64,000 bases of DNA from an uncultured Flavobacteriaceae bacterium (GTDB lineage: Bacteria > Bacteroidota > Bacteroidia > Flavobacteriales > Flavobacteriaceae): contig CAJIYH010000006.1 in assembly GCA_905181615.1 (NCBI GenBank), forward strand, positions 98,501-162,500, given 5' to 3'. The notes under the pieces are model-generated. The model had not been told where the DNA came from. It saw nothing but the letters and a program-made list of their open reading frames with translations, and searched no databases. Numbering within the stretch: position 1 is the first letter of the stretch; the number at the start of each line of letters is the position of its first letter. Of the stretch, positions 8,814 through 18,210 are shown piece after piece. The position numbers and the translations under genes were made by a program.

Positions 8814-9814
8814 ATAGAAATTGGCTGTGTTTTTCTTGGTTTGTAATCACGGGTAACTGAGGCAATTTGAGCAATATGTTCTGGTGTGGAGCCACAACAA
8901 CCTCCTATAATATTAATTAAATTTTCTTCTAAATATTTTTCAATTAAATCACGCATTTCTTCAGGAGTTTGATCATATGCTCCAAATGCATTTGGCAATC
9001 CTGCGTTAGGGTGAGCAGATGTAAGTAAATCTGTTTCTTTCGAAAGTCTTCTTAAGTAAGGAAGTAATTGATCCGCTCCAAGGGCGCAATTAAACCCGAT
9101 ACTTAAAAGAGGTATATGCGAAACCGAGATCACAAAAGCTTCAACTGTTTGACCGGAAAGGGTTCTTCCGCTGGCGTCGGTAATGGTTCCGCTAACCATT
9201 ACGGGGATTTCCCAATTATTTTTTTCTTTTAAAGCATCAATTGCAAATAAAGCAGCTTTAGCATTTAGGGTGTCAAAGATTGTTTCAACCAATAGCACAT
9301 CCGATCCTCCATCGACTAAGCCTTGTATTTGCTCTGTATAAGCTTCGACTAAGTCATCAAAAGTAACCGCACGATATCCCGGGTCATTGACATCTGGAGA
9401 CATGCTGGCTGTTCTGTTAGTAGGTCCAATAGAGCCCGCAACAAAACGTGGCTTATTAGAGTTTGCATTGGTAAACTCATCTGCTACTTCTCTTGCAAGT
9501 TTAGCCGACTCAAAATTTAATTCATAAACCAAGGGTTCCATTTGATAGTCTCCCATACCAATTGAAGTAGACGAAAAAGTATTCGTCTCTACAATATCCG
9601 CCCCCACTTCAAAATATGCTCGATGAACCGCCTTTATCGCCTCTGGCTGAGTAAGGGAAAGTAAGTCATTATTACCTTGAAGTGAACAAGGGTGATCCTT
9701 AAACCTTTCGGCTCTAAAATCCTCTTCAGTAAACTTATATGCTTGCAGCATAGTGCCCATTGCTCCATCTAGCACAAGAATCTTATCCTGTAAAGCTTTT
9801 TCTATTGCTGTCAT
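8810..9814 (-). CDS. metH: Methionine synthase, N-terminal polypeptide (homocysteine S-methyltransferase domain)
   Basis: 334-residue homocysteine-binding TIM barrel. The zinc/thiolate ligands are visible as C243 (GFNCALG) and C306-C307 (GGCCGST). The N-terminal [10 protein letters not shown] is the MetH signature. In E. coli this is fused to the remaining domains; here the stop overlaps the start of the cobalamin-dependent polypeptide (ATGA), which favours matched synthesis. A stand-alone enzyme using S-methylmethionine is conceivable, but the operon position and MetH-type sequence make the split-MetH reading much more likely. Confidence 0.95.
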   Translation of the reverse strand: MTAIEKALQDKILVLDGAMGTMLQAYKFTEEDFRAERFKDHPCSLQGNNDLLSLTQPEAIKAVHRAYFEVGADIVETNTFSSTSIGMGDYQMEPLVYELNFESAKLAREVADEFTNANSNKPRFVAGSIGPTNRTASMSPDVNDPGYRAVTFDDLVEAYTEQIQGLVDGGSDVLLVETIFDTLNAKAALFAIDALKEKNNWEIPVMVSGTITDASGRTLSGQTVEAFVISVSHIPLLSIGFNCALGADQLLPYLRRLSKETDLLTSAHPNAGLPNAFGAYDQTPEEMRDLIEKYLEENLINIIGGCCGSTPEHIAQIASVTRDYKPRKTQPISI

Positions 9815-10984
9815 TTATAGCTTAGCTAACGCCTGATTTAAATCGTTTTTAATGTCTTCAATATGTTCTAATCCTATCGACAAACGAACCATTCCATCAG
9901 TAATACCTACTTCCGAACGATCTGACTCAGACAACTTACTATGTGTTGTTGAAGCTGGATGAGTAACTATTGATCTGGAATCTCCAAGGTTTGAAGAAAG
10001 TGATAACATTTCTAATGTATTTAGAAAATTTCTGCCTGCATCTATACCTCCTTTAATTTCAAAAGCTACAATACTCCCCCCTTGACTCATTTGTTTTTTT
10101 GCTAACTCAAATTGTGGATGTGACTTTAAGAAAGGATATTTGACCCAGTTAATCTTGGGGTGATTTTCTAAATATTCTGCAGTCTCCAAAGCTGTCTGAC
10201 AATGTCGATCTACTCGAACTGGAAGGGTTTCCATACTTTTCGATAAAATCCATGCATTGAAAGGTGAAAGTGCTGACCCCGTGTTTCGTGCAAAAAGATA
10301 TATTTCATGAATCAAATCTAAACTTCCAACAGTAACACCACCTAAAACTCTTCCTTGACCATCGATTAATTTAGTAGCGGAATGAATAACTAAGTCTGCA
10401 CCAAATTTAATGGGTTGTTGTAAGTAAGGGGTTGCAAAACAATTATCAATAATTAATATTAAGTTATACTCTTTTGCTATATGACCCAAATATTGTAAAT
10501 CCAATATATCTACACCCGGATTTGTAGGTGTTTCTGCATATAAAATTTTAGTGTTTGGTTTAATTAAATCTGCTATAGCTTCTGGCTCTTCAACCTTAAA
10601 ATATGAAGTTTCTATATTCCATTTAGGTAAATATTTTGTGAATAAAGTATGGGTAGAACCAAACACAGATCGTGCTGAGACTATATGATCTCCTGCGTTG
10701 AGTAAAGCTGCAAAAGTTCCATATATGGCTCCCATACCCGTAGCAAAAGAAACACCATCTTCAGCACCTTCCATTTCAGTAACTTTTTGAACAAATTCCG
10801 AAGTATTGGGGTTTGTAAAGCGGCTGTAAATATTGCGTTGTTTTTCTTCTGCAAAAGAAGCACGCATGTCCTCAGCGTCTTCAAACACAAAACTAGATGT
10901 AAGGTGTAATGGGGTGGAATGTTCAAGATACTGAGAACGGTCCATTTGAGTCCTTACAGCTCTTGTCTCTAATTTATGGCTCAT
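9815..10984 (-). CDS. metZ: Trans-sulfuration PLP enzyme, O-succinylhomoserine sulfhydrylase-like
   Basis: Cys/Met metabolism PLP family, 389 residues, with PLP lysine K205 in HSATKLIDG and YSRFTNPN near residue 53. The N-terminal part resembles MetZ, which makes homocysteine from an O-acylhomoserine and sulfide. The stop abuts metH(N) by one base and the start overlaps osmC by four bases. A MetY-type O-acetylhomoserine sulfhydrylase is also in this operon, so the exact acyl donor or a cystathionine-type activity of this second copy is uncertain. Confidence 0.88.
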   Translation of the reverse strand: MSHKLETRAVRTQMDRSQYLEHSTPLHLTSSFVFEDAEDMRASFAEEKQRNIYSRFTNPNTSEFVQKVTEMEGAEDGVSFATGMGAIYGTFAALLNAGDHIVSARSVFGSTHTLFTKYLPKWNIETSYFKVEEPEAIADLIKPNTKILYAETPTNPGVDILDLQYLGHIAKEYNLILIIDNCFATPYLQQPIKFGADLVIHSATKLIDGQGRVLGGVTVGSLDLIHEIYLFARNTGSALSPFNAWILSKSMETLPVRVDRHCQTALETAEYLENHPKINWVKYPFLKSHPQFELAKKQMSQGGSIVAFEIKGGIDAGRNFLNTLEMLSLSSNLGDSRSIVTHPASTTHSKLSESDRSEVGITDGMVRLSIGLEHIEDIKNDLNQALAKL

Positions 10985-11409
10985 GCTTCTACTCCGTTTA
11001 CAACGATTGTTTGATTAATAATTATGCTGGGATCAAGTGACTTTGATACAGAACAATACTTATCAAAAGAAAGCTGTGCTGCTCGTTTTGCTTTTTCAGG
11101 TGTAATGTCTTCACCTTCTAGAAAGAGGGTAACATTGATGCCTTGAAATGGAGCTGGAACTGCACTTGCATCTCTAATTCCTTCTACTTCCATTCTTAAA
11201 GTAATGGGATTGATACGTTGTTTATTTAAAATAGATACCACATCAATACTACTGCAGCCAGCTACTCCCATAAGCAAAACTTCCATGGGACTTATTCCTT
11301 CAACCTTGCCCTCTGATTTGGATTTATTATCCATCAATACCTTTAGGTTGTTTGAACTTGTAGCTTCGAAAAGATAGTCTTTGTTAACTCGATTTAATGA
11401 AATTTTCAT
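10981..11409 (-). CDS. OsmC/Ohr family protein
   Basis: 142 residues from the chosen ATG at 11409 (MKISLNRVNKDYLFEA). A longer reading frame reaches 11451 but runs back into metX, and its extra 14 residues are unlike the family. The two redox cysteines are present: one in GVAGCSSIDVV, one in FDKYCSVS. OsmC/Ohr proteins reduce organic hydroperoxides or handle reactive acyl/thiol species. Its place between metX and metZ, overlapping metZ by four bases, suggests a protective or sulfur-related role in homocysteine synthesis; this is an inference from context. Confidence 0.9.
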   Translation of the reverse strand: MKISLNRVNKDYLFEATSSNNLKVLMDNKSKSEGKVEGISPMEVLLMGVAGCSSIDVVSILNKQRINPITLRMEVEGIRDASAVPAPFQGINVTLFLEGEDITPEKAKRAAQLSFDKYCSVSKSLDPSIIINQTIVVNGVEA

Positions 11410-11419
11410 GCTTTTCGTT

Positions 11420-12370
11420 TTAATTAAAAATCGGATGTAATAAGGGTACAACTTTTTCTGATTCCATCAAAAATGCATCATGACCATATTCTGAACTAAT
11501 GATTTGATGATTAATTGTTACCCCAACTTTTTTGGCCCTTTGAACTGTTTCTTCATCTTCAGTTAGAGGAAAGAAAAGATCACTGTCAATAGAAAATATA
11601 TGTATGGAGGCTTTTATCGTTTTAATCAATTCTTCAAAAGACTTCCCATTTCTTGTAATGTCAATAGAGCCTAGTAAATGGTTCATGGTTTTATAAGCTT
11701 GAACTTGAAAGCGCTCGGTTAACTTTTTCCCATGATGACTTAACCAAGACTCCACATTAAAACCTCCGAGACTTTCATTTTTTGTGCGATTGAATCTGAT
11801 TTTAAAAGACTGCGGCGTACGATAACATAGCATTGCATGCATTCTGGCAATTTCAAGAGGTCTAGGATTAGTCGACAAAATTTGCTTTTGTAAAAACGAA
11901 TTCGCAATCATCCAATCAGTAGACTTCCAATCTCCTCCTACTGGAATCAGATTGGTTATGAAGTTTGGATACAAAGCTGCCATTTCCCATGAAATTCCTG
12001 CACCTAATGAGCCCCCAATGACCGTATGCAAATGCCCTATTCCCAGTAGTTTTAGACCCTCGTAAAAAAAGCTTGCGATTGTTCCCGCATTCCAAGACTC
12101 AAAATCATCAATTAAATTTCCATCAAATCCATTACCAGGAATATTAAATGAAATAATTGCAAATTTATGAGTGTCTATTGTTTTACCTTCACCAATAAGT
12201 TTACTCCACCAACCAAATTCTCCCGTTACCCTAGAATCTCCGGTTAAAGGATGATTAACTAGAACTATAGGGGCCGTTAGATAGTCTTGCCCAAAAGATT
12301 GGAAACTAAGCTTAACTCCATTGGATAGGGTTAATTGATGTATACCGTTATGTAGGTGTGTTACACTCAT
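11420..12370 (-). CDS. metX: Homoserine O-acetyltransferase-like alpha/beta hydrolase
   Basis: 316 residues, alpha/beta hydrolase fold. The nucleophile elbow is GGSLGAG (S121), the acid is in FSIDSDLFFP, and the catalytic His in YGHDAFL near the C-terminus; GHDAFL is typical of MetX. Activates homoserine by acetylation for the sulfhydrylase encoded upstream (metY, eight bases away). The sequence is shorter and more divergent than proteobacterial MetX (about 380 residues), as is usual in Flavobacteriia. No homoserine dehydrogenase gene lies in this operon. Confidence 0.9.
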   Translation of the reverse strand: MSVTHLHNGIHQLTLSNGVKLSFQSFGQDYLTAPIVLVNHPLTGDSRVTGEFGWWSKLIGEGKTIDTHKFAIISFNIPGNGFDGNLIDDFESWNAGTIASFFYEGLKLLGIGHLHTVIGGSLGAGISWEMAALYPNFITNLIPVGGDWKSTDWMIANSFLQKQILSTNPRPLEIARMHAMLCYRTPQSFKIRFNRTKNESLGGFNVESWLSHHGKKLTERFQVQAYKTMNHLLGSIDITRNGKSFEELIKTIKASIHIFSIDSDLFFPLTEDEETVQRAKKVGVTINHQIISSEYGHDAFLMESEKVVPLLHPIFN

Positions 12371-12378
12371 TTAATATA

Positions 12379-13644
12379 TTAAAAAGCTTGTTTTAAATCA
12401 TTTTTTAAATCTTCAACATCTTCTAAACCGACAGATAAACGAACTAAATCTTGAGTAACCCCAGTTGTTTTTTGTGCTTCTGGACTTAATTGTTGGTGCG
12501 TGGTACTCGCTGGATGAATGATTAAAGATTTAGTATCTCCGATGTTTGCTAGTAAAGAAAAGATGTTGGTTTTGTCTGCTACTTGCTTAGCAGCTTCAAA
12601 ACCTCCTTTTAAACCGAAAGTAACGATTCCACTTTGACCAGTCGGAAGGTATTTTTTTGCTAAATCATTATATTTACTTGAAGCTAAACCAGGATAGTTT
12701 ACCCAAGTTACTTCTTCTTGTGCCTCCAACCATTGAGCAATTTCTAATGCATTTTTGGAATGTTGATTCATGCGAATAGAAAGTGTTTCTAATCCCTGAA
12801 TAATTTGAAAACTATTAAACGGACTCAAAGCGCCACCAAAATCGCGTAATCCTTCTATACGAACTTTAGCTATATATGCAGCGGGACCCAAAGCTTCATG
12901 ATAAACCAGACCATGATATCCCGGTGATGGTTCAGTAAATTCTGGAAACAAACCGTTTCCATAATCAAAAGTTCCAGCATCTATTACAACTCCTCCTAAA
13001 GAAGTTCCATTTCCGTTGATGTATTTTGTTAAAGAGTGAATTACAATATTAGCTCCATATTCAATAGGGTTTAATAATGCTGGAGTTGCAACAGTATTAT
13101 CTACAATAAAGGGCACTTTAACTTTCTTTGAATAAGAAGCAATTTCTTTTAAATCCAAAACATCCAACTTAGGATTTCCTAAAGATTCAGCAAAAAATGC
13201 ACGGGTATTGTCTTGTACTGCTTTTTCGAAATTTTCGGGGTCAGCAGGATCTACAAATGTGGTTGTAATACCTAAACGAGGTAAAGTAACATTAAGTAAG
13301 TTATAGGTTCCTCCATAAAGACTACTAGAGGCAACTATATGATCTCCTGCTTTCAATAAAACCATTAAAGCCGTAGAAATAGCCGCAGTTCCAGAAGCTG
13401 TAGAAACCGCCGCAATTCCTCCTTCAAGGGTAGCAAGTCTTTGTTCTAGAACATCATTTGTTGGATTATTTAATCGGGTATAAATGTAACCAGGTTCAGC
13501 TAACGAAAATAAATTTGCAGCATGATCTGCATCTTTAAAAACATAGGCTGTAGATTGATAAATAGGAACTGCTCTAGTGCCTTGAGTGATGCTTGGGTCA
13601 TGACCTGCATGTAGAGATTTTGTTGTAAAGTTGAGATTTTTCAT
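12379..13644 (-). CDS. metY: O-acetylhomoserine aminocarboxypropyltransferase (sulfhydrylase)
   Basis: 421-residue Cys/Met PLP enzyme with PLP lysine K207 in HSLTKYINGNG. The longer length and the N-terminal TKSLHAGHDP, then PIYQSTAYVF, are MetY features. It condenses O-acetylhomoserine with sulfide to homocysteine. Only two bases separate it from metK, and metX follows after eight, so acyl donor synthesis and consumption are produced together under the SAM riboswitch. Confidence 0.95.
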   Translation of the reverse strand: MKNLNFTTKSLHAGHDPSITQGTRAVPIYQSTAYVFKDADHAANLFSLAEPGYIYTRLNNPTNDVLEQRLATLEGGIAAVSTASGTAAISTALMVLLKAGDHIVASSSLYGGTYNLLNVTLPRLGITTTFVDPADPENFEKAVQDNTRAFFAESLGNPKLDVLDLKEIASYSKKVKVPFIVDNTVATPALLNPIEYGANIVIHSLTKYINGNGTSLGGVVIDAGTFDYGNGLFPEFTEPSPGYHGLVYHEALGPAAYIAKVRIEGLRDFGGALSPFNSFQIIQGLETLSIRMNQHSKNALEIAQWLEAQEEVTWVNYPGLASSKYNDLAKKYLPTGQSGIVTFGLKGGFEAAKQVADKTNIFSLLANIGDTKSLIIHPASTTHQQLSPEAQKTTGVTQDLVRLSVGLEDVEDLKNDLKQAF

Positions 13645-13646
13645 TC

Positions 13647-14906
13647 TTAAGTTATATTAAATTGTTTTTTTATTTGGTTGATATGATCTAGTTTTTCCCA
13701 CGTAAATAATTCAACTTCTTGAGTGATTTTACCGTTGTAAGGAGATTCGAAAGTTTTAGTTATTTTTCTGGGGAGGCGCCCCATATGACCATAAGCTGCA
13801 GTCTCGAAATATATTGGACTACGCAGTTTTAAGCGTTGTTCAATTCCATAAGGAGTCAAATCAAAAAGAGACGTGATCTTTTCCGCAATTTGACCATCAG
13901 TTAAATTGATTTTAGATTTACCAAAAGTATTAACCGCAATAGAGGTAGGGTGAGCAACACCAATAGCATAACTCAATTGAACTAAAAGCTCGTCCGATAC
14001 ACCCGCAGCAACCAGGTTTTTGGCTATATGTCTTGAAGCATAAGCTGCACTGCGGTCAACTTTACTGGGATCTTTCCCGCTAAAAGCTCCACCACCATGC
14101 GCTCCTTTTCCTCCGTAAGTATCTACAATTATCTTTCTCCCTGTCAAACCAGTATCTCCATGAGGACCTCCAATAACAAATTTACCTGTAGGGTTAATGT
14201 GATAGGTTATCTTATCATCAAAAAGAAGTTGAATGCGCTCTGGTAATTGGGCTTTTACTCTTGGAATTAAAAAAGAAATTAAATCACTTTTAATCTTCGC
14301 TAGCATAGCATCATCATCCGTATCAAATTGATCGTGTTGCGAAGATATCACAATAGTATCTATTCGAATGGGGGTTCCATTATCATCATATTCTAAGGTA
14401 ACTTGAGATTTCGCGTCGGGTCTCAAATATGTAATGTCTTTCAACTCTCTTCTAAGAGCTGCAAGTTCAATCAGCAGCTTATGAGATAAATCGAGTGCTA
14501 GAGGCATAAAGTTATCCGTCTCGTTAGATGCATAACCAAACATAATTCCCTGATCACCTGCTCCTTGATTTTTTTTGTCCACTCGAACAACTCCCTGGTT
14601 TATATCCTGAGATTGTTCATGAATTAAGGAAATAACGCCACAAGAATCACCGCTGAACTGATATTCTCCTTTAGTGTATCCAATTTTATTAATGGTATCA
14701 CGAGCAATTTTCTGGACATCTAGATAGGTTGTACTCTTAACTTCTCCTGCCAAAACAGCTTGACCTGTAGTTACTAAGGTTTCACAAGCCACCTTGCTTT
14801 CGGGGTCAAAAGCTAAAAAATTATCAACAAGTGCATCACTTATTTGATCTGCTACTTTGTCAGGATGACCTTCACTTACGGATTCTGATGTAAAAAAATA
14901 AGACAT
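13647..14906 (-). CDS. metK: S-adenosylmethionine synthetase
   Basis: 419 residues; makes SAM from methionine and ATP. Signature motifs: [12 protein letters not shown] and [16 protein letters not shown] (phosphate loop), plus the N-terminal [15 protein letters not shown]. First gene of the eight-gene methionine operon. Its 5' leader holds a SAM-II type aptamer and a competing helix ending just before the start codon, so SAM should repress its own synthesis. Confidence 0.97.
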   Translation of the reverse strand: MSYFFTSESVSEGHPDKVADQISDALVDNFLAFDPESKVACETLVTTGQAVLAGEVKSTTYLDVQKIARDTINKIGYTKGEYQFSGDSCGVISLIHEQSQDINQGVVRVDKKNQGAGDQGIMFGYASNETDNFMPLALDLSHKLLIELAALRRELKDITYLRPDAKSQVTLEYDDNGTPIRIDTIVISSQHDQFDTDDDAMLAKIKSDLISFLIPRVKAQLPERIQLLFDDKITYHINPTGKFVIGGPHGDTGLTGRKIIVDTYGGKGAHGGGAFSGKDPSKVDRSAAYASRHIAKNLVAAGVSDELLVQLSYAIGVAHPTSIAVNTFGKSKINLTDGQIAEKITSLFDLTPYGIEQRLKLRSPIYFETAAYGHMGRLPRKITKTFESPYNGKITQEVELFTWEKLDHINQIKKQFNIT

Positions 14907-14915
14907 GTATATATA

Positions 14916-15010
14916 TTGCTTTCGGGAAGGATTTGAAGATTACTTCATTGTGAAAGCAACACTGGTTTAGCATTTTTTTTTATGAGGTCTGCAATCAGTC
15001 AAATCCTTCC
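14916..15010 (-). promoter_or_regulatory. Expression platform of the metK riboswitch: 12-bp switching helix and start-proximal hairpin
   Basis: GGAAGGATTTGA (15010-14999), inside the aptamer, is perfectly complementary to TCAAATCCTTCC (14936-14925). This 12-bp helix destroys P1 and the pseudoknot. When the aptamer folds instead, TTGCTTTC (14959-14952) can pair with GAAAGCAA (14923-14916), a hairpin ending nine bases before the metK ATG and within the ribosome footprint. There is no T run, so control of translation rather than termination is inferred: ligand-free is ON, SAM-bound is OFF. Confidence 0.72.
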
Positions 15011-15014
15011 TCAG
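14961..15014 (-). promoter_or_regulatory. SAM-II type (SAM-alpha) riboswitch aptamer upstream of metK
   Basis: Minus-strand RNA reading 15014 to 14961. P1 pairs TGAGG (15013-15009) with CCTCA (14987-14983). The loop carries the SAM-II conserved series GATTTGA, then ATTGCA, and the 3' tail carries ATAAA and TGCTAAA. ACTG (14999-14996) pairs with CAGT (14964-14961) to make the H-type pseudoknot. Order, spacing and conserved bases match SAM-II aptamers known from alphaproteobacteria and some Bacteroidetes. It starts a few bases after the predicted transcription start. Confidence 0.87.
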
Positions 15015-15022
15015 TTATGGGA

Positions 15023-15030
15023 CAAATTTA
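15023..15030 (-). promoter_or_regulatory. Putative -7 element for the metK operon
   Basis: TAAATTTG on the minus strand matches TAnnTTTG. A start some 6-8 nt downstream would fall at about 15016, just before the aptamer P1. The -33 region is only T-rich (TTTT), so this half is weak. Confidence 0.55.
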
Positions 15031-15173
15031 AACTTAAAACTTTTAAAAAAAAATGTTTTAGGATTAATTTTTTTTTCAGCCTTTTGATAGTACATTTATC
15101 TTTAATAAATTACTGTTGATTTGCAATACAAATTCAATAATGTATTCATACAATTCGTTAGAAAATAATAATT

Positions 15174-15788
15174 ATGCACATAGCTATAGCCGGAAATATT
15201 GGTGCTGGAAAAACAAGCCTTACAGATTTGCTCTCAAAACATTATAAATGGCAGGGTCATTTTGAGGAAGTTGTCGAAAATCCATACTTAGATGATTTTT
15301 ACCATCAGATGGAGCGTTGGTCATTTAACCTTCAAATTTATTTTCTAAACAGTCGCTTTAGTCAACTAATAGAGATTCAAAAAAGTGGAATAAATGTAAT
15401 TCAAGATCGAAGTATTTATGAAGATGCACATATATTCGCACCAAATCTGCATGCAATGGGTCTTCTTTCTCAAAGAGACTACCAAAACTACAAGTCGCTA
15501 TTTGAATTGATGGAAGGAATGGTAACAGGTCCAGATTTAATGATCTACCTGCGCTCAAGTATTCCTAATTTGGTAGATAACATCCACAAACGAGGTCGGG
15601 AGTTTGAAAACTCAATAAGCATCGATTACTTGAATAGATTGAACGAACGCTATGAAGCATGGATTCATAATTACGATAAAGGCAAATTATTAATCCTAGA
15701 TGTTGATGAACTTAATTTCGTTGAAAACCCATCAGATATAGGAGCTATAATAGAAAAGATAGATTCGGAGATAAACGGATTATTCTAA
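15174..15788 (+). CDS. Deoxynucleoside kinase (dNK family)
   Basis: 204 residues; phosphorylates deoxynucleosides for nucleotide salvage. P-loop GNIGAGKTS near residues 7-15, the catalytic-base/substrate region FEEVVENPYLDDFY, the DRSIYEDAHIFA motif (family DRS), and the lid region KRGREFE. Close to bacterial deoxyadenosine/deoxyguanosine kinases. It stands alone between the divergent metK operon and the convergent hppA. Base preference cannot be read with certainty. Confidence 0.92.
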   Translation: MHIAIAGNIGAGKTSLTDLLSKHYKWQGHFEEVVENPYLDDFYHQMERWSFNLQIYFLNSRFSQLIEIQKSGINVIQDRSIYEDAHIFAPNLHAMGLLSQRDYQNYKSLFELMEGMVTGPDLMIYLRSSIPNLVDNIHKRGREFENSISIDYLNRLNERYEAWIHNYDKGKLLILDVDELNFVENPSDIGAIIEKIDSEINGLF

Positions 15789-15799
15789 AATAAGAACGC

Positions 15800-18166
15800 T
15801 TAGTGTTCTACGTGTAACTTTACACCTTTAATTTCAGCAATAGAAGCTTCGATTTCAGATTCAGTACCCTTAATTGTTTTAGTTTCTACTTTAACTTCTC
15901 CACCTTCAGTAGTCTTTGTGGTTATGGTAGCTTCCATTTGATCCGCTTCTCTAGCTTCCACCTCAACACGAATTTCTTTACGTATTTCATCAACAACAGC
16001 CGTATGAACATCTTCATGTGGAACTAAGATTGGAGCAATTACTAAACTCACCAAACACGTAAGTTTAATTAATATATTCATAGAAGGGCCTGAAGTATCT
16101 TTAAATGGATCTCCAACAGTATCACCAGTCACTGCAGCTTTATGTGCATCGGAACCTTTATATGTCATTTCACCATTGATTTCAACACCTGCCTCAAATG
16201 ATTTTTTTGCATTGTCCCAAGCACCACCTGCGTTGTTTTGAAAAATAGCCCACATTACACCACTCACACATACTCCAGCCATATAACCTCCTAAAGGTTC
16301 AGCACCGAAGACAAGTCCAATAATAATTGGAGTTATGATGGTTAGTAGACCTGGTAAGATCATTTCTCTTAAAGCTGCTTTTGTAGAAATATCTACACAT
16401 TTAGCATATTCTGGAGTTCCAGTTCCTTCCATAATTCCAGGAATTTCTCTGAACTGTCTTCTAACCTCTTCTACCATTTCCATTGCAGCTTTTCCAACAG
16501 ATTCCATTGCAAGAGCAGAGAATACAACCGGTATCATCCCACCCACAAATAGCATCGCTAAAACATCGGCCTTGAAAATGTTAATTCCATCAATTCCTGT
16601 AAAAGTTACATAAGCAGCAAATAAGGCTAAAGCAGTTAAGGCTGCCGAAGCAATTGCAAATCCTTTACCTACAGCAGCTGTAGTATTTCCAACAGAATCT
16701 AATATATCGGTACGCTCTCTTACTTCTGGAGCTAATTCACTCATTTCAGCAACACCTCCTGCATTATCTGCGATAGGTCCAAAAGCGTCAATAGCCAACT
16801 GCATTGCGGTAGTAGCCATCATTGCAGACGCAGCAAGTGCTACTCCGTAAAATCCTGCTAATTCGTATGAACCATATATTGCAGCTGCAAATAAAATTAC
16901 AGACAAGAAGGTAGATTTCATACCTACTGCTAGACCAGCGATAATATTTGTTGCAGCTCCAGTAGAACTGTTTTTAACGATATCCATTACTGGTTTTTTA
17001 CCCAAACTTGTGTAGTATGCTGTAACAATAGAAATCAATGCTCCAACAGCAAGACCAATACAAGCTGCATAGAAAACATTCATTGAGGAAATTGATTTTT
17101 TAGCATCTTCTCCAAAAAACTCCATATCCATTGTTGGAGGTAACATCCATTGAATAAGAAAATAACTTGCAACAAGGGTAATCGCAATAGCAGCCCAGTT
17201 CCCAAGATCTAATGCTGATTGAACTTTAGATTCTTTAGCATCGTTTGATGAAATTCTTACGAAGAAAGTACCAACTATTGAGGCTAAAATACCAACACCT
17301 GCAATTACAACAGGAAGTAAAATTGGTCCCATGTTATTGAAAGCATCTGTAAACTGAACGTCTATAGAGTTATCACGAATTAAGTAGTTTCCTAAAACCA
17401 TTGCAGCAAGAACAGTAGCTACATAAGAACCAAATAAATCAGCTCCCATACCAGCAACATCCCCAACATTATCTCCTACGTTATCTGCAATAGTTGCAGG
17501 GTTTCGAGGATCATCCTCAGGAATTCCAGCTTCTACTTTCCCAACTAAATCAGCTCCAACATCTGCAGCTTTGGTATAAATACCTCCACCAACACGTGCA
17601 AATAAAGCAATCGATTCAGCACCTAAAGAAAAACCTGCTAATGTTTCAAGAACCATAGTCATGTTCTCGTAAAAAGAACCTTCTTGACCCATAAACTGTC
17701 CTAATAAGAACATGAATAATAATGTTAATCCAAGTACAGCAAGACCGGCAACACCTAGACCCATTACTGTTCCACCGCCAAAAGCAACTTGAAGTGCTTT
17801 AGGTAAACTTGTTTTAGCTGCTTCTGCAGTTCGAGCATTAGCATCGGTAGCAATACGCATTCCAATGTTTCCTGCCAAGGCAGAAAATATAGCACCGATA
17901 ATAAAGGCAGGAACAATCATCCAGCTTGTAGTAGGAACCATTACTGAAATTCCAAAAAGAGCTGCAGAAGCGATTATCACAAATATAAGCAACAAACGAT
18001 ACTCAGCATTAAGAAAAGCAAGCGCTCCTTCTTTAATTGCTTTAGATATCTCTTGCATTCTTTCGCTTCCAGGCGATTGCTTTTTTACCCAACTTGCTCG
18101 GATAAACATATAAACTAAACCTACAACTGCAAGTACTAGCGGTATTAAAATGACATTTTGTTCCAT
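15800..18166 (-). CDS. hppA: Membrane-bound ion-pumping pyrophosphatase
   Basis: 788-residue, roughly 16-helix H+- or Na+-translocating pyrophosphatase. The substrate-site stretches [11 protein letters not shown] and [19 protein letters not shown] are present, and [12 protein letters not shown] carries Ala where potassium-independent enzymes have Lys, pointing to a K+-dependent pump. The C-terminal soluble tail of about 70 residues is unusually rich in Glu, Lys and Val and resembles the extended tails seen in Bacteroidetes homologues. It couples hydrolysis of biosynthetic PPi to ion export. Na+ versus H+ specificity is not decided here. pdhB lies 44 bp upstream on the same strand. Confidence 0.96.
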   Translation of the reverse strand: MEQNVILIPLVLAVVGLVYMFIRASWVKKQSPGSERMQEISKAIKEGALAFLNAEYRLLLIFVIIASAALFGISVMVPTTSWMIVPAFIIGAIFSALAGNIGMRIATDANARTAEAAKTSLPKALQVAFGGGTVMGLGVAGLAVLGLTLLFMFLLGQFMGQEGSFYENMTMVLETLAGFSLGAESIALFARVGGGIYTKAADVGADLVGKVEAGIPEDDPRNPATIADNVGDNVGDVAGMGADLFGSYVATVLAAMVLGNYLIRDNSIDVQFTDAFNNMGPILLPVVIAGVGILASIVGTFFVRISSNDAKESKVQSALDLGNWAAIAITLVASYFLIQWMLPPTMDMEFFGEDAKKSISSMNVFYAACIGLAVGALISIVTAYYTSLGKKPVMDIVKNSSTGAATNIIAGLAVGMKSTFLSVILFAAAIYGSYELAGFYGVALAASAMMATTAMQLAIDAFGPIADNAGGVAEMSELAPEVRERTDILDSVGNTTAAVGKGFAIASAALTALALFAAYVTFTGIDGINIFKADVLAMLFVGGMIPVVFSALAMESVGKAAMEMVEEVRRQFREIPGIMEGTGTPEYAKCVDISTKAALREMILPGLLTIITPIIIGLVFGAEPLGGYMAGVCVSGVMWAIFQNNAGGAWDNAKKSFEAGVEINGEMTYKGSDAHKAAVTGDTVGDPFKDTSGPSMNILIKLTCLVSLVIAPILVPHEDVHTAVVDEIRKEIRVEVEAREADQMEATITTKTTEGGEVKVETKTIKGTESEIEASIAEIKGVKLHVEH

Positions 18167-18210
18167 AATAACTTTAAATTGATTGTAATTAGATCAATAC
18201 TAATGATCTT

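Noticed and set aside
11410..11451. Longer OsmC start reaching into metX
   Set aside because: Residues before MKISL are not OsmC-like and the extension overlaps the metX 3' end.
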